DNA of 64,000 bases from Welwitschia mirabilis (GCA_051453625.1 JBOZIK010000001.1:169837296-169901295); one strand, 5' to 3'. Positions 11,986 to 23,450 are shown, counted from the first letter of the stretch. Notes: generated from the sequence alone by a model not told the origin. A program made the numbers and translations.

Positions 11986-12400
11986 ATATGATAACCTTGG
12001 ATCTTCTATCTTTACCATTGCTATTCCTAATCCTATTATTGAAAAATCCTTCGTAGATTTGGAGGTAGAATTAATATTATGCCTAAATATGTTTTCCAAG
12101 CCTTAGATTGCAACCATGTAAGTCCCACTAATGTAATTCTTTGTATGGTTGATCAAATCTTTGTTAAGACTTTAGAAATCTTGAAAGACATGCTAATTTA
12201 AACAAAAAAAAACTATTTACCTTGTCAAATCTCTTATTCTTAGAGTTATTGTTAATTCTACCACTTACCTTGTCATTCTTGGTTAACCTTGACTTGCAGT
12301 TACTAATGTAGAATTTAACTTTAAGTTGGATACATTAAAATTCATCTCTGATAATCTTTTCATTACCTTGAATGTATTTTTCAATTAGAAGAATAAGGCT
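11986..12400 (+). pseudogene. Aspartic protease region of the Athila-like element
   Basis: The block that should hold Asp-Leu-Gly-Ala-x-(I/V)-Asn-(I/L)-(M/L)-Pro appears around 12,055-12,095. The Asp-Leu and the Gly-x-x-Ile-Asn-Ile-Met-Pro-Lys-Tyr parts now lie in two frames, which indicates a small deletion at the active site. Downstream come the VSPTNVILCMVDQ block and, in a further frame, VILG followed by P..A..N.EF, the flap and C-terminal part typical of Athila/Tat retropepsins. It is inactive. Confidence 0.65.
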
Positions 12401-12599
12401 ATTAAATTGAATTAACATATACCTTTTCTTAGATTTTAATTTTTAAGTGATGAGTTTTCTTAAATTATGAATGATATATTATGTTTGAAGTTATATTATT
12501 AATTGCTTGTTAGACCTTATTTAGATTGAGATGAAATCAATACTCTTGTCGAATGTGTTTACTTTAAAAATTTTAAGAATATTTTTAATGAAATAAAAA

Positions 12600-13345
12600 T
12601 GAATATCTCTTTTAATGATGTTGGTAGTAGTCAATATAAACCTGTTATCATTTATGTGCATTTCACTCCTTTTTTAAAAAAGAGCTTAGAAACTTATTAC
12701 TTGAAAATTCTCAATCCCTGCTTAGTCTTATCATGATTTAGTTGGTGTTAATCCTTATATTCATTTACATCATATTTATGTATAACCTAATACCAAACTT
12801 ATTCATCAAACTTAGCATAGTTTAAATCCAAAGCTTAAGGACATTGTCAAAAACGAAATCATAAAACTTCAGGAAGATGACATTATTTATGCTATTGCAG
12901 ATAGTAAATGTGTGAGTTTTTTTAGAAGTTTCTTTACATAAGAAGGGTAAATGACAAATCTATGTAGATTTTAATACTCTTAATTTGTATAATAAGAAAG
13001 ATCAATTTCCTCTTCTTTTCATTGTAAAATTCTTAATAAACTTTTTGGCCATTATTCTTATTATTTTTTGAATGAATAGAGTTCTTACAATTAAATTCTT
13101 ATTACTCTACAAGATCAAGATAAGACCACTTTCACATGTCCTTTTGGAACTTTTGCCTACCATTATATGCCTTTAGTTCTATGTAATGCTCCTACAATGT
13201 TTTAAAGCTATATGACTAGTCTTTTTGCTAAGTTTATAGACGAGTCTTTAGAAAACTTTATGAATGATTTTTCCTCTTTATGATGATTCTTTTAATCAAA
13301 TAATGTATTATTTAAAGTTAATCTTAAATCATTATATTGATCATA
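12600..13345 (+). pseudogene. Reverse transcriptase of the Athila-like element
   Basis: The LNPKLKDIVKNEIIKL block (about 12,822), then IIYAIADSKCVS, lead to DKTTFTCPFGTFAYHYMP (about 13,112-13,172) and CNAPTMF, all signature RT blocks of Athila/Tat elements. The catalytic Met-Asp-Asp block is now FMNDFSS (about 13,258-13,280). Its first Asp is changed to Asn by a G-to-A transition. Stops from former Gln/Trp codons and several frameshifts interrupt the domain. The trace then runs into the RT/RNase H connection at 13,378. Confidence 0.8.
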
Positions 13346-13377
13346 TTCTTAAATTTAGTTGAAAGTAAAGTTATTTT

Positions 13378-14240
13378 ATGGTAATTAGAGACATTTTTCT
13401 TTGTAATGTCATTTCTAAGGAAGAAATAGAAGTAGATCTTAATAAGCTTAATATCATTAGTTCTCTTTGTACTCTTACTTATGTTCAAGATGTAAGATAT
13501 TTCCTAGGAAATGATGATTTCTATAACTATTTCATTCCATCTTTTAGTTCTTTTAGTAAATCTTTGACTGAATTGCTTCTTAAATATAGATCTTTTTCTN
13601 NNNNNNNNNNNNNNNNNNNNNNNNNNNNNNNNNNNNNNNNNNNNNNNNNNNNNNNNNNNNNNNNNNNNNNNNNNNNNNNNNNNNNNNNNNNNNNNNNNNA
13701 CTATTTCATTCCATATTTTAGTTCTTTTAGTAAATCTTTGACTGAATTGCTTCTTAAAGATAGATATTTTTCTTAGACATTCAATTGTGAACTTGATTTT
13801 TAAAAACTCAAAGAAATTTTATTATTGTAAACTATTCTTTAAGCTACTAATTGATATTTTCTTATTAAGGTAATAACTGATGCAAGTGATTTCACAATAG
13901 ATATAGTTTTAGGTTAAACTATTGAATGTAAATCTTACTCCATTTCATATGCTAGTAAGACTTTGCATGATACACATTTTAATATTCCACTACTAAAAGG
14001 AAATGTTAATAGTTATCTTTACTTTTGAAAGGTTTTTCCACTATCTTATTGATTATCCTATAATTATTTTTATTGATCATGTCACTTTAAAATACATTCT
14101 TAATCAGCCTTTAACTAAACCTCATTTGATCCTTTAGGGTTTACTCATATAGGAATTCGATATCACTAGTAAGAATAGAGTAGGAAAGAAAACTCATATT
14201 GCTAATAATTTTTCTCACCTTTCATTGCTTGTTAATTCAT
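13378..14240 (+). pseudogene. RT connection and RNase H of the Athila-like element (assembly gap inside)
   Basis: From 13,378 the frame reads ...KEEIEVDLNKLNIIS...VQDVRYFLGNDDFYNYFIPSF..., the conserved RT C-terminal block before RNase H. After the gap comes ITDASDFTIDIVLGQT (about 13,870-13,918), with the first RNase H Asp kept, then YSISYASKTLHD and a DH.TLKYIL block (about 14,078). A VGKKTHIANNFSHLS piece resembles the usual 'NLVADHLSRL' end of RNase H. Downstream positions are shifted or stopped. The run of N at 13,600-13,699 has near-identical flanks, so part of this coding region is represented twice. Confidence 0.75.
13600..13699. other. Assembly gap (100 N) with duplicated flanks
   Basis: Exactly 100 N. 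About 75 bases ending at 13,599 (from ACTATTTCATTCCATC...) recur almost identically right after the gap from 13,700 (ACTATTTCATTCCATA...). The two contig ends therefore probably overlap and the gap is likely not a real gap. Confidence 0.85.
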
Positions 14241-14289
14241 CTAAAATTAATAAAATTTTCTTGATGTGCTATTGATGTTTTGCCTTAGT

Positions 14290-15540
14290 ATGTTAAATCT
14301 TGCAAATTTTAAATCCTATGGTAATCTTCCTAGAAATGTGTCTTATCACAAGCAAAAGAAAATTCCATCTCAATAGCATAAATTCTTATGGAAACCATCA
14401 CTTTTATTTAAATATTATATTGGATAAGTATTTCGAATGTGTGTCTCAGATAATGAAATGGTTAGTATCTTAGAATTTTATCATAATGGTGTATGTGATG
14501 GTCATTTTAGTGGAAATAAAACTACATCTAAAGATTTACATATTGGATTTTTTTGGCCCCACTTTTTTAGAGATACTAATAATGTTTATAGATCTTATGA
14601 TAAATCCCAATGGATGGGTAGTATTAGTAAAAAAAAAATCCCTCTTAAGCATATTATTGTTTATAAAGATCTTGATGTCTATGGTTTAGACTTCTTTGAT
14701 AATTTATTTGTTATTATTCATGTGAATTAGGATATTAAATGAGTAAAAACCAAATATTTAACGATTGTGATCCTAAGATTATTATTAAATTTTTGAAATA
14801 TTAAGTTATTTACTATTTTGATCATCCTAAAGTTATTATTAGTATTAAGGAACCCATTTTTACGATAAAATATTTAGAAATATTTTGCTTAAATGTGATG
14901 TCACTTACAAGGTAGGTACTACATATCATTCTAAAATCAATGATCAAGTGAAAGTAACTAACTGTGAGCTTATTAGAATTCTTTAGAAAATGGTTAGTCC
15001 AAATATTAAAGTTTGGTTTTGAAATTGTTTAATGCATTATGGGTTTATCACACAACTTATAAAACACCCATTGACATGACCCCATACAAGCTTGCTTTTT
15101 GTAAATAATGTTTTCTTCTTATTGAGATAAAACATTAAGCTTTTGATGCTAGTTATAACTAAGTACTAATTTGAAAAGTGTGATAAAAGTAAAATGAATC
15201 AATTAAATGAAGTAGATAAGATCAAATTAAGTTCTTATGATAATAAAGTTTTTGCTAAAAGAAAATGTAATATTATCATGATCAAATCATCTCAGGAAAA
15301 ATTTTGAAGTGCATGATAAAGTTTTGCATTTTAATTCTCATTTTTATTTATTTCCTATAATTTTAAAATCTAAATGGGAAGGTCCCTTTATTGGGTTTAA
15401 TGTTTATCCAACATTCTAAAATGGGTCATGTTCAAAGAGTAAATGGATCTAAACTCAAATTATTTACAAAGAAAAATTTAAATGGAGTTGAGATTTATTT
15501 TGATTATTTTTCTAGATGTAAACATGATAGAATCTAAAAA
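14290..15540 (+). pseudogene. Integrase of the Athila-like element
   Basis: The open frame 14,437-14,730 (97 codons) holds the zinc-binding head: ...FYHNGVCDGHFSGNKTT...GFFWPHFFRDT..., but the two Cys of the HHCC set are now Tyr and Ser (YRSYDKSQ). It then reads into the catalytic core start, YGLDFFDNL, keeping the first core Asp. Core remnants follow at 14,720-14,960 in broken frames. The Athila/Tat tail is clear: ALWVYHTTYKTPIDMTPYKL (about 15,025-15,090), a QLNEVDKIKLSSYDNK helix (about 15,206), and FNSH..LFP..LKSKWEGPF (about 15,330-15,390). It ends near 15,540. It inserts element cDNA when intact; here it is dead. Confidence 0.8.
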
Positions 15541-16121
15541 ACTGAAAGATGTGAAATTAATTTTCTTTTCTTATTTTTATGTGATACATCTAAAAATGGA
15601 TGATGAAGTAAGATCTATATGTCTAATGTAGTTGCATTTAAGAGAGTTGCAAGATTTGGGAGGGACCTACCCCTATTTATATTTCAAAATTTATAAATAA
15701 CCACAAAAAATACAAAACATATTATTTAGTTCTTAATTTTTCTTTAATAAATTGTGATTACACTATGTATTTTTCACCCCAAAATTATAGCTTCCATTAT
15801 AGTTAGAGGTTATAGATAGTTGTTTCCTATTCTAAAATACCTCTAAAATTATTTTTCTATTAGTCTTCATTTTGAGAACACTTGCTACTAGATTTTTTAA
15901 AAGCCACCCTAATTACTTGATAACTTTTTTAAATTGACACTACAACACCAAAATCATGTATTAAGTGACACTACAATGCCATTGTAGTGAGTAGTCTAGG
16001 CTTTTATTATCATAAAAACTTCATTTTTATCCCTTAGAACTTATTTCCACTTTGATTTTTAAGAAGTAAGTTGTGGAGTTGTGTGGTGACCATATTAAGT
16101 TAAGTAGTGAAGCTTGTCAAA
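15541..16121 (+). other. Spacer between pol and the 3' ORF of the Athila-like element
   Basis: AT-rich and non-coding as far as I can see. Two CACTACAA strings (about 15,943 and 15,972) and one TTGTAGTG occur close together but do not form a credible CACTA terminus. Confidence 0.4.
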
Positions 16122-16330
16122 ATGGTGGTAAGTCCTACTTCAATTATTTTCTTTTATATTCTCTTAATATTAGTCCCTTTTTATGATTTTATTTTAGAAT
16201 TTATGATAAAAATTATTTTCTCTATGCTCTTTATGACTTTTACTCCTAAAGATGATGAATTAATTAGGGATTAAATATGTGACTACTTAGTTAACCATCC
16301 ATCATAGCCTAATGATATTATAGTGATCTT
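16122..16330 (+). pseudogene. 3' (env-like position) ORF of the Athila-like element, first part
   Basis: An ATG at 16,122 opens a frame of about 48 codons with a hydrophobic stretch (IIFFYILLILVPFYDFIL), then TPKDDELIRD. After TAA and TAG codons it continues as YLVNHPS.PNDIIVI to the L1 insertion point at 16,330. With one copy of the 13-bp duplication removed, the frame continues without shift into 26,009 onward, so the two parts were one ORF. A GTAAGT right after the second codon and a TTTTAG 75 bases later could be a small intron; this is speculative. Position between pol and 3' LTR is where Athila elements carry an env-like ORF. I do not recognise the protein itself. Confidence 0.5.
16318..16330. 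repeat. Target-site duplication, left copy
   Basis: TTATAGTGATCTT, identical to 25,996-26,008. It is followed at once by the T run that is the poly(A) tail (minus strand) of the L1-derived insertion. Confidence 0.85.
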
Positions 16331-18105
16331 TTTTTTTATAAAATATGTATATTAAACTAGGAAATATACATCAGGGGGCAAACTACTTGAAGATAATAGT
16401 AGAACCGAACTGTTCATAATAGCAAAGTAGTCTACTAGTTGGTAAAGGAAAACTCAAATGGCAAGCCAAAAAGGGGGCAAAACCAAACCTCAATAATGAA
16501 GTAATAAGAAACTACCTATAGGGTTGCAAACACTAGTAGAAATGGATAAAATAAAACATAGAACTGCTAAAAGATAGGGGCAAAAATGCCTTTTGAAACC
16601 AAAACTTATAGAGAACTCAGAGTTAGATGGGAGAAGCCATGAAGAGAGAGGATTACAGTCCTCTATAAAAAGGAAACATATTACCATGTTTTATTCGAGG
16701 AGAAATCTACCCAGATCATCTGAGAGGACTTTAAATGCTTTATTTATTTCTTAAATTATTTATCACCTACTAAATTTTATCTGGATGGAGGTGAAGGACT
16801 TTCTTCCTATAAGTTGATTTTATGGCCGAGGCGAGAGCTCAGTGAGAGAGACCCAAGGTAATAAATGGGCACCTCTTCAATCCCTGAATCGTTGTCAGCA
16901 GTACCTCTCGTCTAGCTACATTTATATCAAGATCTTCCTAAGATTGGTGGAGGACATCAACCAACGATGAGTTAGAAGTGAAGCTCTAAATAGAGCTAGG
17001 GATTGAAGCTGGAGAAGGAGAGGGTTGGGCATACCCATCTTAGTCTTGAGGGTTGGGATAAGGGTGAGCTAGAGGCAATTCTTAGGTTGGGCTAAAAGGA
17101 TGCTCCTTAGGAGCCTTCTATTGGACTAGGGATGAAGACGATCCCTCTGAGTGATCTGGAGGCAAAGACACCCTCATCATGCTATGGTTGAATTAAGTTG
17201 CTAGTTCCTTAGGAGTAGGGTTCCTAATAGAGGAGGAACTTCTAGTAGATGTCCTCTTAGAATGGAGGTCTAGTAAGGATGACAACAGGGAGGAGGAAAA
17301 GGCCTCTCTGGCTTAATCCTGAGTGCCTTGAGGAGTCCTTACCTTTGAGAACTTGAATGAAAAAATAAGGTAGATTCACTTGGCGTCCTAAGTCAAGAGC
17401 TTTAAGAAATGCGAAATGAATACTTAAAAGCTTAGAATAATTTTCTGATTGAATGAAATACCAGTCCATAAGCTCTTCCCCAAGTCCTCATGGAAGCAGT
17501 AACATCTTCCTACTAATGTGTCTGCTAGACAATTTGGAAACTTTACCAGGAAAAAAATGGACAACTTCTCATTGGCTTATGCTTCCAAACAGGATCTGCT
17601 TACCTTCCACTAGGATCTCTAGTATTTTGAAGAAAGATTCTTTGGAGATTTCTATTGGAGTTATTCAGAAGTAATGCGTCCTCCTCTTCATTGCCTATAG
17701 AAGTGGGTGATATCAGCCCCCTTGTCTCCTCTCAGCTTATGCAAAAGGGATTTCCATCCCATTACTTGTATTTTATCCTAAAGAGCAGGCATCCTTCAAA
17801 GAGATCTGGATCAGGAAGCTCAAAAGTTCAAGTGGCTTCTATGGCAATTTTGATTTGGAGATGGATGAGGATAATCCTCCTTATGTATATATAAGAAAGG
17901 GTAAGGGGGTGTTACTGAAAATTAGATTATTTCTGATTCGCTAGATCTACCAAAAAGCTAGGTGAATTCCATTCAATAAATGCATGTCAAGGGCACTGTA
18001 GGTTTGGTAGTACTTCATTATTATGGAGATTAATTCTTTACTTCAAATGCATTAATGTAAATAATGTTATATTGTTTCTAGATTAGACTAGTAGATGGTA
18101 AAGTT
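16331..18105 (-). mobile_element. L1-derived 3' half, copy 1 (with poly(A) tail)
   Basis: Homologous along its length with 23,451-25,215. On the minus strand it runs from the end of the LINE zf-RVT region (at the gap edge, about 18,100) through the RNA-shared 3' region to TTAATATACATATTTTAT and a tail of A (plus-strand T run at 16,329-16,338). Copy 2 ends at the same 3' point, so both end at the 3' end of one retroposed RNA family. The tail abuts the 13-bp duplication. Its 5' side is lost in the gap at 18,106-18,205. Confidence 0.75.
16690..17650 (-). pseudogene. Ser/Pro-rich linker plus broken DnaJ J-domain (copy 1)
   Basis: On the minus strand from about 17,310 to 16,860 a frame gives a Ser/Pro-rich linker (TSTRSSSSIRNPTPKE...; ...QPSPSPASIPSS...). 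It leads into TTIQGLKRCPFITLGLSH and, past a TGA that fits a former CGA, IKSTYRKKVLHLHPDKI. The HPD tripeptide is encoded at 16,787-16,779. Just after it a one-base deletion and TAG codons break the domain, though the sequence behind still resembles the J-domain helix III region of copy 2. Upstream (17,650-17,320) are traces of the transposon-protein-like segment seen better in copy 2. A downstream frame (16,687-16,490, 65 codons) is conserved with copy 2 but lies in another frame. Confidence 0.65.
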
Positions 18106-18205
18106 NNNNNNNNNNNNNNNNNNNNNNNNNNNNNNNNNNNNNNNNNNNNNNNNNNNNNNNNNNNNNNNNNNNNNNNNNNNNNNNNNNNNNNNNNNNNNNN
18201 NNNNN
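18106..18205. other. Assembly gap (100 N)
   Basis: A 100-N run at the junction between L1 copy 1 and the triplicated block. The join across it cannot be trusted. Confidence 0.95.
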
Positions 18206-18549
18206 GTCCTTCAGTTTAAGCCAAATGATCACAACATTTTTTAGTCTTTCTCTTTACATGCAATTGAAAAACCTCATTGTAGTTGTACCTTTGATTATTC
18301 AAGATGATTCACAACAAGCCAAATGACACACAAGGATGTTTTCTCCATAGAAGACCCTAAACATTACCACTCATTTGATCATCTGCTCAGGCCTTTTCAT
18401 ACATCCATTCCATTCCTGAACCATTCCATTAAGCATACAGATCATTTACTTCTCCTATACATCTGTGAGTTCATAAGCCTTAATGACCCTAGTTGATGGC
18501 CTTTAACAAATAATCTAATAATAAGGGATTGTTTTGTCATTATAAGTTC

Positions 18550-18840
18550 TAGTAGAATTTAAGTGCATGTGTATTGTTCTAGAGGAAGTTACACTTATTT
18601 TGAGTTATTTTATTAAGATTAAAATTCTTGAGTACTATTGCCATGCTTTAGATGTTGAATATGCACCCAATGGAGAAGGAACCTTACCTTGTAAATTTTT
18701 ACATAAAAATCAATTAATCTTATTTAATTTTGTCATTCACAATATCCTACTACTTAATCTTAAGGACAACGTGTTTAACTTTATTGGAAGAAAATACCAT
18801 AATAGTGGATGCTCAGTATGACCAAAATGCTTGAAACAGA
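18550..18840 (+). pseudogene. Plant transposon-protein-like segment, repeat unit 1
   Basis: The frame 18,567-18,821 (84 codons) reads ...KIKILEYYCHALDVEYAPNGEG...FLHKNQLILFNFVIHN.... The same peptide block recurs at about 19,988 and 21,297. It matches the style of the 'putative plant transposon protein' domain found in plant LTR elements, a family assignment made from memory of its pattern. The unit ends at LNLKDN, where units 1 and 2 switch to the same non-coding sequence. Confidence 0.5.
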
Positions 18841-19679
18841 GGTACGAATAACTGTAGAAAGGTAAGATTTGGAAAGAAAAAGGGGGAAGTGAAGATTTTT
18901 TTGTGTTATGCTTTCCTTAAAATTTGTAATCAAAATTTGCTTACAGACTTGTGAATTTTAATAACTTTACTTAATGAACCCCATACATGTATGGTAATTT
19001 GATCCATTACATGAAAAAAATAAAATTTACAAAAATTTCAATAAAAAGGCCATTAGCCTAGGAATTTTGTCTTTTATATTCATAATATTTATGATTGGGT
19101 TTGGTTCATACTGTTATCCTGCATGTTTACATCCATCTTCATCACCACTTTCACTATCCCAACTCTATGAGAAAACACACCTGAAAAACATACCCGTGCT
19201 TGTTGTAAAATTACTATGTGATGTGTGTTTTGATCCATGACCCTTTCATCCTAGCCGTTAATAAGATTAAGTAATCCCACGGTCATCATTTTTTCTTTGC
19301 CTTTGTAAAAACATAAATCCTAATACATGATTTCATTGTGCCTATTTTTCCAAATCTTTGTCCATGCCAGTTCTAGTCTCCTAGCCAAAACCTAGCCAAA
19401 ACCTATGTATACTATCATTAAAATGTCAGCACCACTGCTTGCACTCACTGACACTGCCACCAATTTTCCTCGCATGCCTAGTCTTTCATCTTGACTTTTC
19501 TTCTACATATTTCAATCTTTGCACTATAGGGTAAGTCTACTAGAGTTGATTTCAATCCTATTTTCTACAATTAATTTCATATTTTTCTTCATTTCCTCAT
19601 TTCTTCAATCTAACATAAAATTCTTTCATATTCTCTCTCCTCCTCTCTATATTTCTTTTTTAATTTCTATTCTGCTACT
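18841..19679 (+). repeat. Non-coding part of tandem unit 1 (repeated in unit 2)
   Basis: This sequence recurs at about 20,170-20,990 with the same order of landmarks, e.g. GTCCATGCCA(G/C)TTCTAGTCTC near 19,362 and 20,673. It ends in a pyrimidine-rich run and TTTTTTAG/ATTTTACAG just before the next coding block, which resembles an intron 3' splice site. The tandem period is about 1.37 kb, then 1.31 kb. Confidence 0.6.
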
Positions 19680-20165
19680 GATTTTTTAGGAAATATAAGT
19701 GATAGATAAGGGGCCTTTATTGAAGAAGGGATCTTCGGTTCATTTTTAGATATGCATGCTTCATTTTACTTGGTGAACATAGAAACCAAAGGTTGAATTA
19801 CCTATTGAAGGAGGAAAATGCTTTTGCTACTCCAAATAGGTGTTCAAATTTTACAAGAATGCTTCATTTGATGAGAAGAACCTTGGTTAATCCGTTCTCA
19901 TACTCATCTTACTTCTTTTTCAATTTTCTTAGTAGATTTCGAGGTTGTTGTAGAACTTCAATATTCTAAGCCTCTACCTTTACTCAAGTCAAAATTCTTG
20001 AATACTGTTGCCATGCTTTAGATGTTGAATACACACCCAGTATAGAGAATGAGCCTTACCCTATAAATTTTAACATAAAACCTAGCTAATCTTATTCCGT
20101 TTTATCATTTGTGATATCTTTCCAATTAATCTTAAGGACACCCAGCTTAACTTTATTGGGAAAAA
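19680..20165 (+). pseudogene. Plant transposon-protein-like segment, repeat unit 2
   Basis: After a splice-acceptor-like TTTTTTAG at about 19,690 the coding trace reads ...AFIEEGIFGSFLDMHASFYL..., then a block with FTRML/YKNASF, and finally KILEYCCHALDVEYTP at about 19,988. Several stops and frame changes occur. It is nearly the same as unit 3 up to NLKD, then joins the non-coding repeat. Confidence 0.5.
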
Positions 20166-20990
20166 AAATAGTGGCATGAGTAACAATAGAAAGGTAAAAT
20201 TTGGAAAGAAAAGCTAGGAATTAGAGATTTTTCTTTGTTATCCTTTCCTTAACATTTGTATTTGAAATTTGCTTATAAACTCTTTAATTTTTATAACTTT
20301 ACTTAATGAATATCTTACTTGAAAGGTAATTTAATAAATTGAATGAAAAATAAAATTAACAAAAATTTCAATAAAGAGGTCAGTATCCTAGGAATTCTAT
20401 CTTTTGAATTCATAAGGTTCCCATTGTTATCCCACATTTTCACATCCATCTCCATCATAACTTTCAGTATCCCCACTCTACGAGAAAACACACTCGGAAA
20501 ATTTACCTAGTCTTATTGTAAAATGAATATTTGATCTGTGTTTTGATCCATTACCCTTTCATCATAGTCGGTGATAAGCTTAAATAGTCTTACTATCATC
20601 ATTTTTTCTTTATCTCTACAAAAAACTGAGTTCCAATGCATGATTTCATTATGCCTATTTTTGGAAATCTTTGTCCATGCCACTTCTAGTCTCTGAGCCA
20701 AAACTCACATAGACTATTGTCTAAATTCCAGTGTCACCACTTATGCTCACTTATGTCGCCATCATGTTTTCTCTTTGCATATCCAATCTTTCATCTTGAC
20801 TTCTCTTTTGCATATTTGAATCTCTACACTATAGGGTAAACCTTCTAGAGTTGATTTTAGTCATGTTTTCTCTAATTAATCTCATATTTTTCTTCGTTTC
20901 CTCATTTCTTCAATTGAACATAGAATTATTTAATCTTCTCTCTCCTCCACTTTACATTTATTTTTTCTTTTTATTCTGCTACTGATTTTA
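20166..20990 (+). repeat. Non-coding part of tandem unit 2
   Basis: Homologous to 18,841-19,679 and ends in a TTTTACAG acceptor-like site at about 20,986-20,993. No gene seen. The minus-strand open frame 20,513-20,701 lies wholly in this repeat and is not supported. Confidence 0.55.
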
Positions 20991-22010
20991 CAGGAAACAT
21001 AAGTGGTAAACTAAGGACCTTTATTGAAGAAGGGATCATGGGTTCATTTTTAGATATGTATGCTCCATTTTACTTAGTGAAAATAGAAACCAAAGGTTGG
21101 AATTACCTCTTGAAGAAGGACAATGCCTTTTACTAACCAAATCAAGTGTTAACATTTTACAAGAATACTTCATTTGATGATGAAGATCCCTAGGTAATCC
21201 ATTCTCATGTTCATGTCACTTCTTTTTGTATTTCCTTAGTAGATTTTTCGGTTGTTTTAGAAATTGAACATTCTGAGCATCTACCCTTTACTTAAGTTAA
21301 ATTTCTTAAATACTATTATCATGCTTTAGATGTTGAATATACACCCACTAGAGAAGGAGTCTTATCTTATAAATTTTTACTTAAAAACCAAGTAATCTTA
21401 TTCCATTTGGTCACTTGCAATGTCCTATCCAATGTCATTGATGCCTATAGCATTTATCTTGATAGTATCTGAATTATACATGAAAACAAATCTTTTGACA
21501 TCACCAAATTTCTGTTTAGGACCATCATTAATCATGTAAGGCACAAAAGCAAACTTCCCCTTCCCTTTCTTATCTTTAACATTACCCACAACAACTTATA
21601 CCAAACCTTAGATTGTGAGAATGAGTATAGAGATTATATTGAAATTGTTACTTCCGTAAGATAAACTAAGCCTAGAAGTGTAGGAATACAAATTGAACTC
21701 TAGGGTAATAGCATGAATATTTAGAATAACAATAGCAACATAAACAAAAAGAAAAAATTCAACATGATCAATTTCTTCTTCACACTCTTCCTCCTTACGT
21801 CACTTCTTATGTACCTATAATTACTCATTGTAAAGGCAAAGAGCATATGTGAGAGACTACTCATCCTTCTGCTGCTTATCCTTCTCCTCATCCTCCACAT
21901 TCCTCCTCTTTGTCTTTCAGTGAGACCTTTCTTGAACAGGTACCAAAGGAAGACAAGACATGTATGGGGCAAGATGAAGAAAAATCCTAAAAGACAAAAG
22001 GCCATTTCTT
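20991..22010 (+). pseudogene. Plant transposon-protein-like ORF, unit 3 (most complete copy)
   Basis: This copy alone runs through the whole domain. It begins FIEEGIMGSFLDMYAPFYLV, then ...NQVLTFYKNTSFDD..., IHSHVHVTSF and FLKYYYHALDVEYTP, then beyond the unit 1/2 breakpoint IDAYSIYLDSI and FDITKFLFRTIINHVRHKSK. It ends in a Ser/Pro-rich tail (SAAYPSPHPPHSSSLSFSE, about 21,873-21,930). It resembles the 'putative plant transposon protein' domain carried as an extra ORF by plant LTR elements; its role is not known. Stops and frameshifts break it. The minus-strand frame 21,721-22,005 is its antisense shadow. Confidence 0.5.
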
Positions 22011-23450
22011 GTAAGCAAGATGAAATTAATAAAAAACTATAAAGAATTGTTTCTCGTAGATTTTTATTTAGTTAGAATTGTATTTTCCATTTTTTATGCA
22101 TGGTAGTATAAGTTTTGCATTGCATTGTTTTCTCTCTTTTTGTGATTGCAATGAAAAGACATCTAATGAATTACATCTATTTAATGATAAGCATCAATCT
22201 GTTTCCAAAAATTGCATTTAATTTTTCTATCTTTCCAAACTTTAAGGACAAAGTTCAATTTTGTTGGGGAGGCATGGCATTCGCATTTTCAAGAAAATTC
22301 CTAATTTTGATGTCTTATTTTTAAAAAAAGATGGTTAATTTTTTTTTAAGAAGTGTATCATTCTTACATGCTTGCATGTTTATCTTTAGAATTTTCTATG
22401 TTGATCTTTCTTTATTATGCTTTTTGCTAAAGGTCTAGCAAAAGTCTGGTGAAGTGGTATAGGTTAAGTGGTATAATAACATGTGAAAATCAACATTTAG
22501 GTCAAGCATATCAAGTTAATTGATCTTAAGTAAATAAATTAAATTAATTGTTTTATCATTAAAATATGTTCTCTATTATTTTTAATGTCATTTATAAACT
22601 TATGCATTTCCTCATGATGATTTTAGGTGTTTTGCTACATTCTGGGGTACACACTAAAAGATTAAAAAGTCCTAGCAAAAAACACCGATAGTGTCGGTGA
22701 CCTAGACGATGATGTAGGTTTTTTGAAGTAGATCATTTCTAGAATTATGTTCTAGAGTTGCCTAGGGAAAACAATCAGATTATAGTTATAGGATTAGACA
22801 ATTACGACATTAAATTTAGTTGAAATCTTCAGCCATAAAAGCGTCAATTTATTATTTGTAAAACCCTAAACAGGAAATGCTAATTGTGAAATCCTAATCC
22901 TCTTTCTGCTTACAAGAAGGGTTAAGTGCCCCTTATTTTAATAATCTTATGGTGGTGAAAGCATTATACCCCTTAAAGCATAGGATTCTAAGCTCCTCCT
23001 TTGGGGGTGGGCTAGTCTCAAGACTAACTTGATGATTCTGTATCAACATTAAGTTTGTTTCTTTAATACACTACAATTCCTGTTATTTTAATAAATTAGA
23101 GTTGATCTTCCTTTTTGATTTTAAGTCACAATTTGTATTGTACTTTTAATGCTTGAATGAAGCTACATGTTTGTTAAATATTCTTATTTTCTGAGTGAGT
23201 CTCTTTTGCTCACATTTTGTTTTATAGTTAATCTTTGCTTGATGATTTTTGTCCATCATGTTCCTCCTTTCTTTGCTTGCATTTAGGTTGTGACAAACTA
23301 AAGTGATTAAGAGATCTCACCACTACTCATGTGGTAAATGAGATTATGTCATCATGATTTAACCCATAACGACTTAGAATTTTTAAGGTTTATTTAGGAA
23401 TTCACATTATATTGTTGAATATAAGTGTTAATTGTTAGAAGATTCATGTT
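22011..23450. other. Spacer between the triplicated ORF and L1 copy 2
   Basis: No convincing coding trace. It contains a short G-rich run (TTGTTGGGGAGGCATGG, about 22,260) that could be a polypurine tract of the element carrying the triplicated ORF. No matching LTR was recognised. The sequence just left of the L1 copy 2 tail (AGAAGATTCATG) has no visible partner, so no target-site duplication was found for that tail. Confidence 0.35.

Noticed and set aside
15940-15990. CACTACAA and TTGTAGTG strings as CACTA ends
   Set aside because: Only about 30-40 bases apart, with no subterminal repeats or duplication.
21721-22005. 94-codon minus-strand frame with hydrophobic end
   Set aside because: Antisense to the Ser/Pro-rich end of the transposon-protein ORF; the hydrophobic end comes from a plus-strand Gln/Lys-rich run.
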